Assembly: GCF_001591145.1 (NCBI RefSeq)
Contig: NZ_BCUF01000027.1
Coordinates: 1 to 64,000 of the forward strand
From: Vibrio harveyi NBRC 15634 = ATCC 14126 = KCTC 12724
GTDB lineage: Bacteria > Pseudomonadota > Gammaproteobacteria > Enterobacterales > Vibrionaceae
Length of the DNA: 64,000 nucleotides
Reading direction: 5' to 3'
In this document: piece by piece, positions 26,352-35,712 of the stretch
Position numbering within the stretch: the first letter of the stretch is position 1
Layout of the letters: each line of letters opens with the position of its first letter
Made by a program: the position numbers and the translations under genes
Notes under the pieces: generated by a model
Told to the model about the DNA's origin: nothing
Seen by the model: the letters and a program-made list of their open reading frames with translations, nothing else
The model's database searches: none

Positions 26352-27365
26352 TCACGAAGTGCTGGATGCGTTCAGCGCAATAGACTGTTTATACACTTTA
26401 GGAGATAACCCGGACACTCTTTTAAAGGCGCGCGAGAAGTGCGAAATACTGGTGTAGCCAAGTTGATTGGATATATAAGTGAGAGAGTGTCCTTCTTCCA
26501 TCAATTCGCAAGAAACAGAGAACATCAATGACTCCTTAATATGTCGAAAAGAAGTCCCTTCATTCTTTAACTTTCTTTGAAAGGTTCGAACAGAATAGCT
26601 CAGCAATTGAGCCGCTTCTTCTATCGACAAATTACGCTCTCGCACATAAGGGCGCAGGAGTTCAAACACGCTATCGGTAAAACTCGTATGCCACTGAATC
26701 TGACTTGGTTCAGTGCCTAACTGTGAGTCTGATATTTGAATGGGTACGTTAAGAATGTCATCGGGAATGTAAACACCAGTCTTCTCTTGACCTACGAATA
26801 TCTGGCACTGGCTAGGTACAACACTTTTTACGATGTCACTGTTGCTTCCTTGTAGGCGAACCTTGCTTGGATACCAAGTGGTTTTGGTCAAAATGCTGAT
26901 GAGTTCCGTGATGTAAATGACAGCAAATGCTTCAGACCAGTCCGCAATTTGTGTGTCTTTTTGTTCAGAGAAACGACAGAACCAAGCGTGACCATGATGG
27001 GTTTCGAAACAAACGTTACTGCCGGGGGAGTCTAAACTGAATATCTCATCAATGTGCTGCATTGATTCGCCGATGGTTTGAAACGACACAAACTGATGCA
27101 GGACATTAGGTATGACGCGGCGGCGGAAGACTAACACTAATAAGTCGGTAAATTTTGTAATGCCCAGTTGAGAAGAAGTTAAATGAATCAAACGCTTTAT
27201 CGATTCAGATGGGATGTAGTCACTCTCGGTCTGGAATAAGTCCGCAGGCAAACCGGCATCACTGAGCAATTTGTGTTTGTCCAAGCCATAGTCAGCAAAG
27301 ACCTCGACCAGAATACGAGCATAGTTAGTCTGAATAACGGGTAGATGAAATGTTTGATTTGGCAT
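26352..27365 (-). CDS. AraC family transcriptional regulator (OruR-like architecture)
   Basis: A 337-residue protein: an N-terminal domain of the arabinose-binding-like type seen in OruR/VirS-like regulators (about 1-220) and a C-terminal AraC DNA-binding domain (LSIEEAAQLLSYSVRTFQRKL, then LTYISNQLGYTSISHFSRAFKRVSGLSPKVYKQS). The ATG at 27365 is chosen over the preceding TTG. It is divergent from the HlyD-led export cluster, 160 bases apart, and is its likely regulator. It has the same domain order as the regulator at 38.3 kb. Confidence 0.88.
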   Translation of the reverse strand: MPNQTFHLPVIQTNYARILVEVFADYGLDKHKLLSDAGLPADLFQTESDYIPSESIKRLIHLTSSQLGITKFTDLLVLVFRRRVIPNVLHQFVSFQTIGESMQHIDEIFSLDSPGSNVCFETHHGHAWFCRFSEQKDTQIADWSEAFAVIYITELISILTKTTWYPSKVRLQGSNSDIVKSVVPSQCQIFVGQEKTGVYIPDDILNVPIQISDSQLGTEPSQIQWHTSFTDSVFELLRPYVRERNLSIEEAAQLLSYSVRTFQRKLKNEGTSFRHIKESLMFSVSCELMEEGHSLTYISNQLGYTSISHFSRAFKRVSGLSPKVYKQSIALNASSTS

Positions 27366-27525
27366 CAAGCGAATACTCCATGTATGCCCAAGTGACCTTC
27401 AACCAATCTTAGCGCATAACGCACGGTTTTTGATATAGCTCGCTATTTATTCTTCAATTAATGGCAGGTTGGACAGGACGGTATATTCTTAAAATGTTCA
27501 ATCTATTCAATGGCAAGGAGATAAC

Positions 27526-28647
27526 ATGTCCGAGAACGAAAACGAGAAACAGCCAACGGAAGTGGCGGAAAACAAAGAGACGAATAAAAAAGATAAAGTA
27601 AAGACGGTCACCAACTATCTGCTTTTATTTATTGTTGTCATGCTCGGCTTCAGCATTGTGTCAGATCGCATCATTCCAGTGACCGACAATGCGCGTGTTA
27701 AAGGTTATATCGTGCCAATAAAGCCCCAGGTTTCTGGCAATGTCCTCAATATTAATGTTCGTCCGAACCAACTTGTTGAAGAAGGCGATGAGCTCGCCGT
27801 TCTCGATAAATCTGACTATGAAATCGCGGTAAAGCAAGCCGAAGAGAATCTTGAAATCGCAGGGCAAAACGTTGGCGCGCAAACCGCATCAATCGCTTCG
27901 GCTCAAGCAAGGTTAACGTCTGCGATTGTTGAACGCCAAAACACTGAAGCGCAAGCCAACCGTGTTCTTGCCATGGCAGAGAAAGGTGTGGTTTCTAAAT
28001 CGGATGCAGACAAAGCCAGAGCATCATTGGCAACGGCGAGAGCAAACGTAGTAAATGCAGAAGCGGATCTTGAAAAAGCGAAACAACAACTTGGCGCAGA
28101 AGGTGAAGAAAACAGCCAAGTCAAAGCAGCATTGCTGGCACTTGAGCAAGCTCAACTGAACTTAGAACGTACTGTGATTCGTGCGCCAACTCAAGGTGGT
28201 GTTTCGAACTTCAGTTTGACCGAAGGCTTCTACGCTTCAGCCGGTCAGCCAATCATGACGTTTGTGTCGACAGAAGATATTTGGATTGAAGCGTACTTCC
28301 GTGAAAACAGTTTAGGCAACGTTAGCATTGGTGACGAAGTAGAAATCGCCCTCGATTTTGTTCCTGGCAAAGTCATCAAAGGCAAAGTGAGCAGCATTGA
28401 CTGGGGTGTTGATTGGGGACAAAACCAACAAGCGGGTAAGCTCGCGCAAGCCAACCAACAAACAGGCTGGTTACGCCAAACACAGATGCTACCAATCGCT
28501 ATCGAGTTTGATCGTGAAGAGGTAACGGGAATGCTACGTGTTGGCGGGCAAGCAGACGTGATTGTATACAGCGGTGACAACTTCGTGTTCAACACCCTTG
28601 GCAAACTTTGGATTCGTCTACTGAGCGTACTGTCTTATGTCCGATAA
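27526..28647 (+). CDS. HlyD/EmrA-type membrane fusion protein
   Basis: A 373-residue periplasmic adaptor. A charged N-terminal tail of about 28 residues is followed by one membrane segment (NYLLLFIVVMLGFSIV), a biotinyl-lipoyl-like half (VKGYIVPIKPQVSGNVLNIN), a long coiled coil rich in alanine and glutamine (about 105-205), and a beta-barrel domain. Such proteins link an inner membrane pump to an outer membrane channel. Its last codons overlap the DUF2955 start, so that protein is the likely inner membrane partner, as in AaeA-AaeB-type systems. Confidence 0.9.
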   Translation: MSENENEKQPTEVAENKETNKKDKVKTVTNYLLLFIVVMLGFSIVSDRIIPVTDNARVKGYIVPIKPQVSGNVLNINVRPNQLVEEGDELAVLDKSDYEIAVKQAEENLEIAGQNVGAQTASIASAQARLTSAIVERQNTEAQANRVLAMAEKGVVSKSDADKARASLATARANVVNAEADLEKAKQQLGAEGEENSQVKAALLALEQAQLNLERTVIRAPTQGGVSNFSLTEGFYASAGQPIMTFVSTEDIWIEAYFRENSLGNVSIGDEVEIALDFVPGKVIKGKVSSIDWGVDWGQNQQAGKLAQANQQTGWLRQTQMLPIAIEFDREEVTGMLRVGGQADVIVYSGDNFVFNTLGKLWIRLLSVLSYVR

Positions 28648-29650
28648 TCTGAGCATTGATAACGCAACTCAACGCCGGATTCTGCGCTTCACCATTGGTG
28701 TAGGTCTGGCGGTGTTTCTCGCTGCTTGGATTAATTGGCAACTGGCGTTTGTCGCGCCGGTATTTACCGCGAAGTTCTTGGTCGATAAGCCAAACCTTCA
28801 TAGAGAAACGATTTACGAGTTGCTGCTGGCATTGATTGCCACCATGGGGTTGGGGTTGCTTCTTTCAGGAGGCATTACTCAGTACCCAATTGTTCTACTG
28901 ATTGCCGTCGGTTTGATGATGGCATGGGGTTACTACTTGTTTACTGACCCCAAATGGAATCTGTTCGCGACCATTTTGTTGATTGCGGTGTTGATGTTGC
29001 CGTTTATGGCAATAAATAACCCAGCAATTTCTGTTGTGCTCGCGAGTGGCTTGGCAATTTCCGGTGCGGTATCGGTGGCGATTTTTGCCCTGGTTCATAT
29101 TTATCTACCAGAGCCAGACAGTGAGTTCGCGGGTTATGCGGCTCCACCAATTGGTAAAGAACAACGTTGGCATGCGTCATTTCGAGCCATGTTGATTTCG
29201 TTTCCTGTGGTGTGCTTCTTCTTTGTCTTTCAGATTTCAGAAGCGCTGCTCACCATGATGTTTGTCGCGTTGCTGTCTTTGATGATTACGTCAGAGAAGT
29301 CAGTCAAATTAAGCGCGTTCTTAATCGTTAGTAACGGTATCGGCGGGATACTTGCCATCTTGGCTTTCTCGATTCTCGCCATTGTGCCAAGCATATTCTT
29401 TTACACCGCCTTTATTGCGTTATTGGCGGTATTGATAGGGAAGAAGATTTACACCGTGCCAGAGAAGGCACCGATATTCGCTACGGCGTTCAGTACCTTG
29501 CTTGTCTTGATCGGCAGCACGCTAATGAGCTCCGGAGATATCGACAGTAATACATTTATCCGAATCTTCCAATTGGTGTTGGTCGGGACGTACATGATCC
29601 TCGCATCACTCTTTTTGGAAACCCGACAATGGAAGTTTTTGCAAACATAA
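28637..29650 (+). CDS. DUF2955 (FUSC-like) inner membrane protein
   Basis: A 337-residue protein with about ten hydrophobic helices in two sets, separated by a cytoplasmic stretch near 160-180. It belongs to DUF2955, related to the FUSC/AaeB aromatic acid efflux group. The start overlaps the HlyD gene by 11 bases, a sign of coupled translation. Probably the pump component; substrate unknown. Confidence 0.85.
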   Translation: MSDNLSIDNATQRRILRFTIGVGLAVFLAAWINWQLAFVAPVFTAKFLVDKPNLHRETIYELLLALIATMGLGLLLSGGITQYPIVLLIAVGLMMAWGYYLFTDPKWNLFATILLIAVLMLPFMAINNPAISVVLASGLAISGAVSVAIFALVHIYLPEPDSEFAGYAAPPIGKEQRWHASFRAMLISFPVVCFFFVFQISEALLTMMFVALLSLMITSEKSVKLSAFLIVSNGIGGILAILAFSILAIVPSIFFYTAFIALLAVLIGKKIYTVPEKAPIFATAFSTLLVLIGSTLMSSGDIDSNTFIRIFQLVLVGTYMILASLFLETRQWKFLQT

Positions 29651-29679
29651 CACTTAACAGACAGTGAAAAGGTAACGCT

Positions 29680-30801
29680 ATGAAAGCTTCAAATGATTTC
29701 TCTAAACAGGCGATAGACGCCGCTATCAAGATCGGAGCCGTAGCGTTACTGATCTGGTGGTGTTTCTCTATCCTCAGTCCATTCATTATGTTGGTCGTGT
29801 GGGGCGGCATTATTGCCATCGCGCTCTACCCAGTCATGATGTCCCTTCATAATCGCTTAGGTATTTCAAAAGGTAAGGCGAGCGCACTCCTCAGCACTAT
29901 TGGTGTGCTGTTACTCTTAATCCCACTTATCGCGCTCTCATCCGGTCTATATACCAGTGGTACCGAGGTCGTCACTGGGCTGCAAGACGGTACCTTAGTT
30001 GTACCCAAGCCGCAAGAAAGCTTGAAAGAGATCCCTGTCGTGGGCGACAAGCTGTTCGTTGCGATTAACTATGCATCGACCAACATGGAAGGCTTCTTGG
30101 TTAAGTATGGCGAACAAGTGAAAGGCTTCCTTTCTCAAGCAGCATCTATTGTTGGCTCGGTAAGTGGTGGTTTCATCCAGTTCATCATTTCGACCATGAT
30201 TGCAGGTGCGTTCATGAGCAATGCTGAAGTTTGCCAAAAAGGTTTTACCAAGCTAGCAGACCGCCTTACCAACAAGAAAGGCGAAGCGTTGATTGATCTT
30301 TCAAAATCGACCGTTCGCAGTGTCGTCCAAGGTGTGATTGGCGTTGCACTGATTCAATCTGTCATGGCGGGTGTTGGTATGGTCGCAGTTGGCGTTCCTG
30401 CTGCTGCGCTTTGGATGGTTGCTGTGATACTGATTGCGATTGTTCAGTTGCCTCCGATTCTGGCATTGATTCCTGCGATTATTTACGTGTTTAGCGTCGA
30501 ATCGACACTGGTTGCTGGCATCTTCCTAGTCTGGTGTATTTTGGTGAGCGCGAGTGATGCGGTACTGAAACCAGTACTTCTAAGCCGTGGTTCTGACACA
30601 CCGATGCTTGTGACACTGTTGGGTGCACTGGGTGGTATGGCAATGTCTGGTATCGTAGGTCTGTTTGTTGGTGCTGTGGTATTGAGCCTGACTTACCAGT
30701 TGATGGTGAACTGGTTAGATGAAGATGACACTGAAGCAAACAAAGCACTGAGCATGGACCAAAAAGCGAAGGAGGAAGACAAAGCAGAGGTGGCATCATG
30801 A
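29680..30801 (+). CDS. AI-2E family transporter (YdiK-like)
   Basis: A 373-residue inner membrane protein with about eight helices: two at the N-terminus (ALLIWWCFSILSPFIMLVVWGGIIAIALYP area), a long central domain, then the conserved second half (VVQGVIGVALIQSVMAG, LPAIIYVF-type region, SDAVLKPVLLSRG). The family is named for autoinducer-2 export, but many members, including sodium/proton antiporters, do other jobs, so the substrate is open. It lies 29 bases after the DUF2955 gene and overlaps the channel gene by four bases. Confidence 0.85.
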   Translation: MKASNDFSKQAIDAAIKIGAVALLIWWCFSILSPFIMLVVWGGIIAIALYPVMMSLHNRLGISKGKASALLSTIGVLLLLIPLIALSSGLYTSGTEVVTGLQDGTLVVPKPQESLKEIPVVGDKLFVAINYASTNMEGFLVKYGEQVKGFLSQAASIVGSVSGGFIQFIISTMIAGAFMSNAEVCQKGFTKLADRLTNKKGEALIDLSKSTVRSVVQGVIGVALIQSVMAGVGMVAVGVPAAALWMVAVILIAIVQLPPILALIPAIIYVFSVESTLVAGIFLVWCILVSASDAVLKPVLLSRGSDTPMLVTLLGALGGMAMSGIVGLFVGAVVLSLTYQLMVNWLDEDDTEANKALSMDQKAKEEDKAEVAS

Positions 30802-31454
30802 AACCGATGACCAGGGAAGATAACTTTTACTTTTTGTTCTTTGCACTTATTGCGTTGTTTTTTGGCTGTGCCGTGATGCATCAGTTTTATCCAGATGGGC
30901 AGGAATTTGTTCTTGCTCTTTTGGTGGTGACGCTAGGCGCTTCGATTGCAGGCATCAACAAGAAGAACAAATCCAATCGTACATGGTATGGTGTGTTACT
31001 GATTGTGGCCGTCATCTCCTATGGCATGTCGTTTTTAGAGCATTTAGACCTGTCCATTTTGACGCTAGGTGCATTACTGGTTTTCTTGTTTTCACATATA
31101 TACTCGGCGCTAAAGCAGGTGGTGTTAACCAAGTCGGTCACGACAAACCACATCATCGGTTCGATTTGTATCTATCTGCTACTAGGGCTTGCGTGGGCGG
31201 TGATTTACTTGTTGGTGTTGGAGTTTTTCCCAAGCTCTTTCACTGGATTAGAAGCAAAACCTTGGCTGTCGAACTTGTTTAATGCTTTGTACTTTAGCTT
31301 TATCACATTAACGACAGTGGGCTATGGTGACATTTCACCAACGGTTCCAGTGGCTCAATTCTTTGTTTTCTTCGAGGCGATAGTAGGGAGCTTTTACCTA
31401 GCCATCATGGTGGCAAGTTTGGTGAGTATTCGTTTGGCTCAAGCCCAGAGTTAG
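30798..31454 (+). CDS. potassium channel-like protein
   Basis: A 218-residue membrane protein with about five hydrophobic helices before a pore loop with selectivity filter TTVGYGDISP (about residues 170-180) and a final helix. This is the two-helix pore domain of Ion_trans_2 behind extra N-terminal helices. The GYGD filter predicts potassium selectivity. It overlaps the AI-2E gene through ATGA and ends the four-gene run. Ion regulation of the other carriers is possible but not shown. Confidence 0.85.
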   Translation: MKPMTREDNFYFLFFALIALFFGCAVMHQFYPDGQEFVLALLVVTLGASIAGINKKNKSNRTWYGVLLIVAVISYGMSFLEHLDLSILTLGALLVFLFSHIYSALKQVVLTKSVTTNHIIGSICIYLLLGLAWAVIYLLVLEFFPSSFTGLEAKPWLSNLFNALYFSFITLTTVGYGDISPTVPVAQFFVFFEAIVGSFYLAIMVASLVSIRLAQAQS

Positions 31455-31473
31455 CAAACAAATGAATGGTTTG

Positions 31474-31510
31474 AATGGCGGAGCTGAAAAGTCTCCGCCA
31501 TTTTTGTTTT
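31474..31510 (+). terminator. terminator of the export/channel cluster
   Basis: AATGGCGGAG (31474-31483) pairs with CTCCGCCATT (31493-31502), followed by TTTGTTTT. Confidence 0.9.
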
Positions 31511-31524
31511 AAGATGAAATGAAC

Positions 31525-32748
31525 TTAGCCGTTAAATGCACGAGCGACGCGACCTTCACAACGGATTGTGTAGCTTCCTACATAAGCTGGAATGAAAGCC
31601 GATTGCCCTTTGCCAAGCACCAATGTTTCACCGCTTTCTGCAAGTAGCGTCACGTCCGCATCGATCGGCATCAAGATTTCCGCACTGCTCATCTCAACTT
31701 GTTGATCTTTCGGCTGTTGGAAGACAGAGAATTTGAAGTCTTGTACAGGAACAGGGAAGTAATGCTCACAGCCGTTGATTGCTGCATGGGTTAGTAGCGT
31801 ATTCATTGGTTTTGGGATGAAGTCGGTACACTTAACCAGTTCTTCCACATCCATGTGTTTTGGTGTTAAACCAGCGCGAAGTACGTTGTCTGAGTTCGCC
31901 ATGATTTCCAGACCGGTGCCTTTAATGTAAGCATGAGGTGTTCTTGCGCTTAAGAACATGGCTTCACCGGGTTTAAGCGTAATAACATTCAGCAGTAAAG
32001 GGGCAAACAAACCCACGTCATTCGGGTACTGAGCAGCAAGGTCTAAAATCAATTCGCACACCGGGCGTACTTGGTTAGCTGCTGCGTAACTTAATAAGTG
32101 ATCTACTGCGTGAACCTTGCGTGCTTCTTCCATGGAAAGAATCTCTACGAAGAACTGACACAACCCTTCTTGGTTGGGATTGCGCTCAAGTTGTTCTAAG
32201 TAGCCGTTGATTTCAGGAATGTCACACAGGCGGAACTCAGCGATGATTTCATCAAACGGACGAAAGCCGTTCATTGCTTGATATTCCGTTAGGGCGTAAA
32301 CCAGTTCTGGCTTGTGGTTGGCATCTTTGTAATTCCGATTGAATGCACTCAGCGGTACAGCTAACTCTTGTTCTTTTGCATAACCGATCTCAGCATCTTG
32401 CTTGTTTGGGTGCACTTGAATTGACAAGGCTTTATCTGCTGCAAGAATCTTGAATAGGAAAGGTAGGTCACCAAAGGCGTCTGCCGTACTTTGGGATAGA
32501 AACGCTGACGGGTCCTGATTGATCAATTCTGATAATGAAACCATTGTACTCGAAGCAGTATTACTTCCTTGTTTAACGATAGAGCAACCATTCGGATGCG
32601 TACCCATCCAAACCTCGGCTTGAGGTTGTTGAGCTTCGTTAGCAAAGCCAAATAAATCGTGGATAGCCGTGCGGCTTCCCCAGTCGTAGTTTTGGATCTT
32701 ATTGTCCATTTTGAAGAAGCATTTTGATGAAATAGTATTCGAATTCAT
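31525..32748 (-). CDS. manA: mannose-6-phosphate isomerase, class I
   Basis: A 407-residue zinc enzyme interconverting mannose-6-phosphate and fructose-6-phosphate. The N-terminal FFKMDNKIQNYDWGSRTAI is typical; metal-binding QVHPNKQDAE lies near 128-137 and the conserved LSARTPHAYIKGTGLEIMANSDNVLRAG run near 270-295 (only key parts given). It lies downstream of uhpC in the same direction with a hairpin-rich 118-base gap, so it may share control with hexose phosphate uptake and metabolise imported mannose-6-phosphate. Confidence 0.94.
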   Translation of the reverse strand: MNSNTISSKCFFKMDNKIQNYDWGSRTAIHDLFGFANEAQQPQAEVWMGTHPNGCSIVKQGSNTASSTMVSLSELINQDPSAFLSQSTADAFGDLPFLFKILAADKALSIQVHPNKQDAEIGYAKEQELAVPLSAFNRNYKDANHKPELVYALTEYQAMNGFRPFDEIIAEFRLCDIPEINGYLEQLERNPNQEGLCQFFVEILSMEEARKVHAVDHLLSYAAANQVRPVCELILDLAAQYPNDVGLFAPLLLNVITLKPGEAMFLSARTPHAYIKGTGLEIMANSDNVLRAGLTPKHMDVEELVKCTDFIPKPMNTLLTHAAINGCEHYFPVPVQDFKFSVFQQPKDQQVEMSSAEILMPIDADVTLLAESGETLVLGKGQSAFIPAYVGSYTIRCEGRVARAFNG

Positions 32749-32810
32749 GAATTTTACCCGTAGAAAACCCTCCGAACTGAATCGGAAGCAAAAAATAGTG
32801 GAGATTGGGC

Positions 32811-32857
32811 GGGTGAGTGGTTAACTCACCCTAAGAGGTGTAGAAGTCGCTTCTACA
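32811..32857 (-). terminator. hairpin cluster between uhpC and manA
   Basis: GGGTGAGT (32811-32818) pairs with ACTCACCC (32824-32831), and TGTAGAAG pairs with CTTCTACA (32839-32857). On the minus strand a TTTTTT run lies about 16 bases after the first stem. The pair could terminate uhpC or attenuate read-through into manA. Confidence 0.55.
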
Positions 32858-32866
32858 ATCAGGTGT

Positions 32867-34207
32867 CTACAACCTAAGCTTGGGAGCGAGCGGCTTTCTT
32901 GAAGGTTGAGCCTGTAAGAACGGTAACAACAGCAAGCCAATAACGGCTGCGCATACCGAGATGGTGATAAAGAATCCAGTCCAGCTGTATTCTTCAAGAA
33001 TCAATGCTAATGGGTAGCCAGAAAGTGCGGCACCCATGTAAGCAAACAAACCAACAAAGCCCGTTGCAGCACCAGCGGAATCTTTGTGTGAACATTCCGC
33101 TGCTGCCATTCCAATCAACATTTGTGGACCAAATACGAAGAAGCCAATTGAGAATAACCCCGCAGCTTGGAACGCAAAGTTGGTTAATGGCATCAACCAC
33201 AACGCTGCGACAGATAGGAATATGCCTGCAGCAAACAAGAGGTTCATTGGACCTCGGTTACCACCGAACAGTTTATCCGATCCCCAACCAGCTACTAGAG
33301 AACCAACAAAGCCACCGATTTCAAACATCGACAATGCTGCGTTGGCATTGATTAGACTGTAGTGGTGTTGTTCTGTCAGGTACAAATTCCCCCAGTCATT
33401 GATGGCGGTGCGCACGATGTAAACCAGTACATAGCTAAATGCGAGCAACCAAATGTACTTGTTGTTGAACACGTATTGTTTGAGGATTTCTTTATAACTC
33501 AGACCTTGCCCGTGATTTTCTTGCGCGAGTTCTAACTTGTCATCACGCCATTGACCAACCGTTGGCAGTCCTTGAGTGGTCGGTTTATCGCGCAAGCGCC
33601 AACAAACAATGACACCAAGAATGACGCCGATAACGCCCGGTACGATAAAGCCTTCTCGCCAGCTGTAATGGAATGTAAGAAATCCAACGAGTAGGGGAAT
33701 TAAAGCGCCGCCTACGTTATGGGCGGTGTTCCAAATTGCCCACAAGAAACCACGTTCTGAGCGCGAATACCAAGTCGTAAGTAACTTAGAGCACGAAGGC
33801 CAACCCCAACCTTGGAACCAAGCGTTCATCACCCAAAGTGCAGCGAGTGCAACCAAAGAGCTAGAGAAGCCAAACGCAATATTGATAAGACCCGTCGCGA
33901 TTAAACCGACACCCATGAAAAAGCGAGGGTTAGAACGGTCAGAAATGGTGCCCGAGATAAACTTCGATAAACCATAGGTGATGTAGAAAAGCGTACCAAT
34001 CATACCGATATCGGCTTTATCTAAACCTAAATCAGCAATCATCGCGGGAGCAGCGTAGTTAAACGTTTTACGAGTGAAGTAAAAGCCTGCATAACCAAGA
34101 TACATACCCAGCATGATGTGTAGACGCCAATAGCGGTAGCGTTCGTCCACTTGGTCTTTGCTAAGGGGAGCTTGGTTATAGCTCGGAGACTGAAATAATC
34201 CAAACAT
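32867..34207 (-). CDS. uhpC: hexose phosphate sensor/transporter-like protein UhpC
   Basis: A 446-residue major facilitator with twelve helices. It follows E. coli UhpC closely, for example RYRYWRLHIMLGMYLGYAGFYFTRK at the N-terminus (shortened here), WNTAHNVGGALIPL, AAINDWGNLY-like TAINDWGNLYLTE, and FGPQMLIGMAAAECSHKDSAGAATGF. In E. coli UhpC senses external glucose-6-phosphate and signals to UhpB. It starts 5 bases after uhpB, consistent with a joint sensor complex. Confidence 0.93.
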   Translation of the reverse strand: MFGLFQSPSYNQAPLSKDQVDERYRYWRLHIMLGMYLGYAGFYFTRKTFNYAAPAMIADLGLDKADIGMIGTLFYITYGLSKFISGTISDRSNPRFFMGVGLIATGLINIAFGFSSSLVALAALWVMNAWFQGWGWPSCSKLLTTWYSRSERGFLWAIWNTAHNVGGALIPLLVGFLTFHYSWREGFIVPGVIGVILGVIVCWRLRDKPTTQGLPTVGQWRDDKLELAQENHGQGLSYKEILKQYVFNNKYIWLLAFSYVLVYIVRTAINDWGNLYLTEQHHYSLINANAALSMFEIGGFVGSLVAGWGSDKLFGGNRGPMNLLFAAGIFLSVAALWLMPLTNFAFQAAGLFSIGFFVFGPQMLIGMAAAECSHKDSAGAATGFVGLFAYMGAALSGYPLALILEEYSWTGFFITISVCAAVIGLLLLPFLQAQPSRKPLAPKLRL

Positions 34208-34212
34208 GCTCG

Positions 34213-35712
34213 TTACACCTTAGGTAATGTGATGGCGATTTGCGTGCCATCCACATGATCGTTCAAAGAGTAGATATACATTTTGCCGCCAAGTGCTTGC
34301 ACGCGTTCTTGCATGCCGCGAACGCCCATGCCTTTCATGCAGTCTTCGGTTTTGAAACCAATGCCGTTGTCAGCGATGTTCAACGAAATGTTCTCCTTAA
34401 TAGAGAGCTCGATAACGATAGACGTCGCATTCGCGTATTTAGCTGCGTTGTTTAATGCTTCTTGGCATAAACGGAATAGGGTGACTTTTAGCGTGTCGCC
34501 CAAAGACTCATAGTCACCTTGCCAATCAAGCACAACGCGAGTGCCATGATTGTCGAACTCCATTTCACGGGTTAACTGGTTAACGGAGTCTTTTAAGTCC
34601 AAATCATCGAGCATCTTCGGACGCAGTTTGCTCAGCAGATGTTTGGTGGTGTCATAAACATTGAGTGATAGGTTCTCGATCATATCGGCACAGCGTGTGT
34701 TCATTTCAGCGTTATCGACCCGCTTAATGATGCTCGCTTGGGTACGGATCGCTGTGATGTTCTGACCAATTTCATCGTGCAGTTCTCTTGCCACGTCACG
34801 ACGCACCGACTCTTCCGCTTGAATGAGCTGTCGAGACAAGGTTTGGTTTCTCGATAATTCGCCACGAAGCTTTTGGTTAAGATCTTTTTGTTTCTGCACC
34901 GCTAAACCGAGCATGATGCCAGTTAAGGTTTGTGCCGAAAGGGATAACAGAAGGTCAGTGATTTCCAGATTCGAAACACCGCTTCGCGCAGCAATCAGCG
35001 CGATACTATTTAACATGGTCGCAAGCAGTGCACCTTGCCAGCCGTAGCGTAGCGCAAGCACAATGATTGGGATTGCCATGCAGAAAGGTGCGAAGCGTTT
35101 TAACTCATCCGGCAGGCTGGTTTGAACCAAAATGCTGGCAATCAACAACACACTGTATAGCAGAATATGACGAACTTTGAACTGAACTTCGTTGGCTAAC
35201 AAATTCGAGGTCAGCGGTGACCAAGGGCTTTGGAAGAGATAGTTCCAAAGCAAATAGCACATTGGCAGAACTAACAAACCGCCAGCAATGCTCGCTAACC
35301 ATGCCATGTAGACAGATTGAACATGATAACCAACCGCTAGTACGTTAATACAGGACGTCACGAGCAACACGACCGCCATAACCGCTAAATGCTGGTTCTG
35401 ATCGCCTTTGCAATAACGCTTAGCAAGGTAAACAACCGGCATGCTCAGGAAGCTGGCAACCAACACCATTAGCCATTGCGGCTGTTCAAGAAGTAGAGCA
35501 AGAGCAACGGTCAATCCCCATTCGGCGAGATAAATCGTTGCCCAATACTTTGTACGCGTGTGCAGTGTTAGTCCCAAACGCAACGCGAAGGGGAACAACA
35601 AGATCGCAAGCTCTGCATCGTTCACAAAGTAATAAGCGATCACCCACAGACAGAACCACGAGCATCCTGTCATGAATAAACCGCAAATGGAGGTGATGGT
35701 GTAGCTACGCAT
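34213..35712 (-). CDS. uhpB: hexose phosphate sensor histidine kinase UhpB
   Basis: A 499-residue inner membrane kinase: an N-terminal MASE1-like block with about eight helices (1-275), a dimerisation and phosphoacceptor region of the HisKA_3 type with RRDVARELHDEIGQN (histidine near 311), and a C-terminal ATP-binding domain (NNAAKYANATS, NIADNGIGF, GMGVRGMQERV). It should phosphorylate UhpA when UhpC binds glucose-6-phosphate. Its start overlaps the uhpA stop by one base. Confidence 0.94.
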   Translation of the reverse strand: MRSYTITSICGLFMTGCSWFCLWVIAYYFVNDAELAILLFPFALRLGLTLHTRTKYWATIYLAEWGLTVALALLLEQPQWLMVLVASFLSMPVVYLAKRYCKGDQNQHLAVMAVVLLVTSCINVLAVGYHVQSVYMAWLASIAGGLLVLPMCYLLWNYLFQSPWSPLTSNLLANEVQFKVRHILLYSVLLIASILVQTSLPDELKRFAPFCMAIPIIVLALRYGWQGALLATMLNSIALIAARSGVSNLEITDLLLSLSAQTLTGIMLGLAVQKQKDLNQKLRGELSRNQTLSRQLIQAEESVRRDVARELHDEIGQNITAIRTQASIIKRVDNAEMNTRCADMIENLSLNVYDTTKHLLSKLRPKMLDDLDLKDSVNQLTREMEFDNHGTRVVLDWQGDYESLGDTLKVTLFRLCQEALNNAAKYANATSIVIELSIKENISLNIADNGIGFKTEDCMKGMGVRGMQERVQALGGKMYIYSLNDHVDGTQIAITLPKV

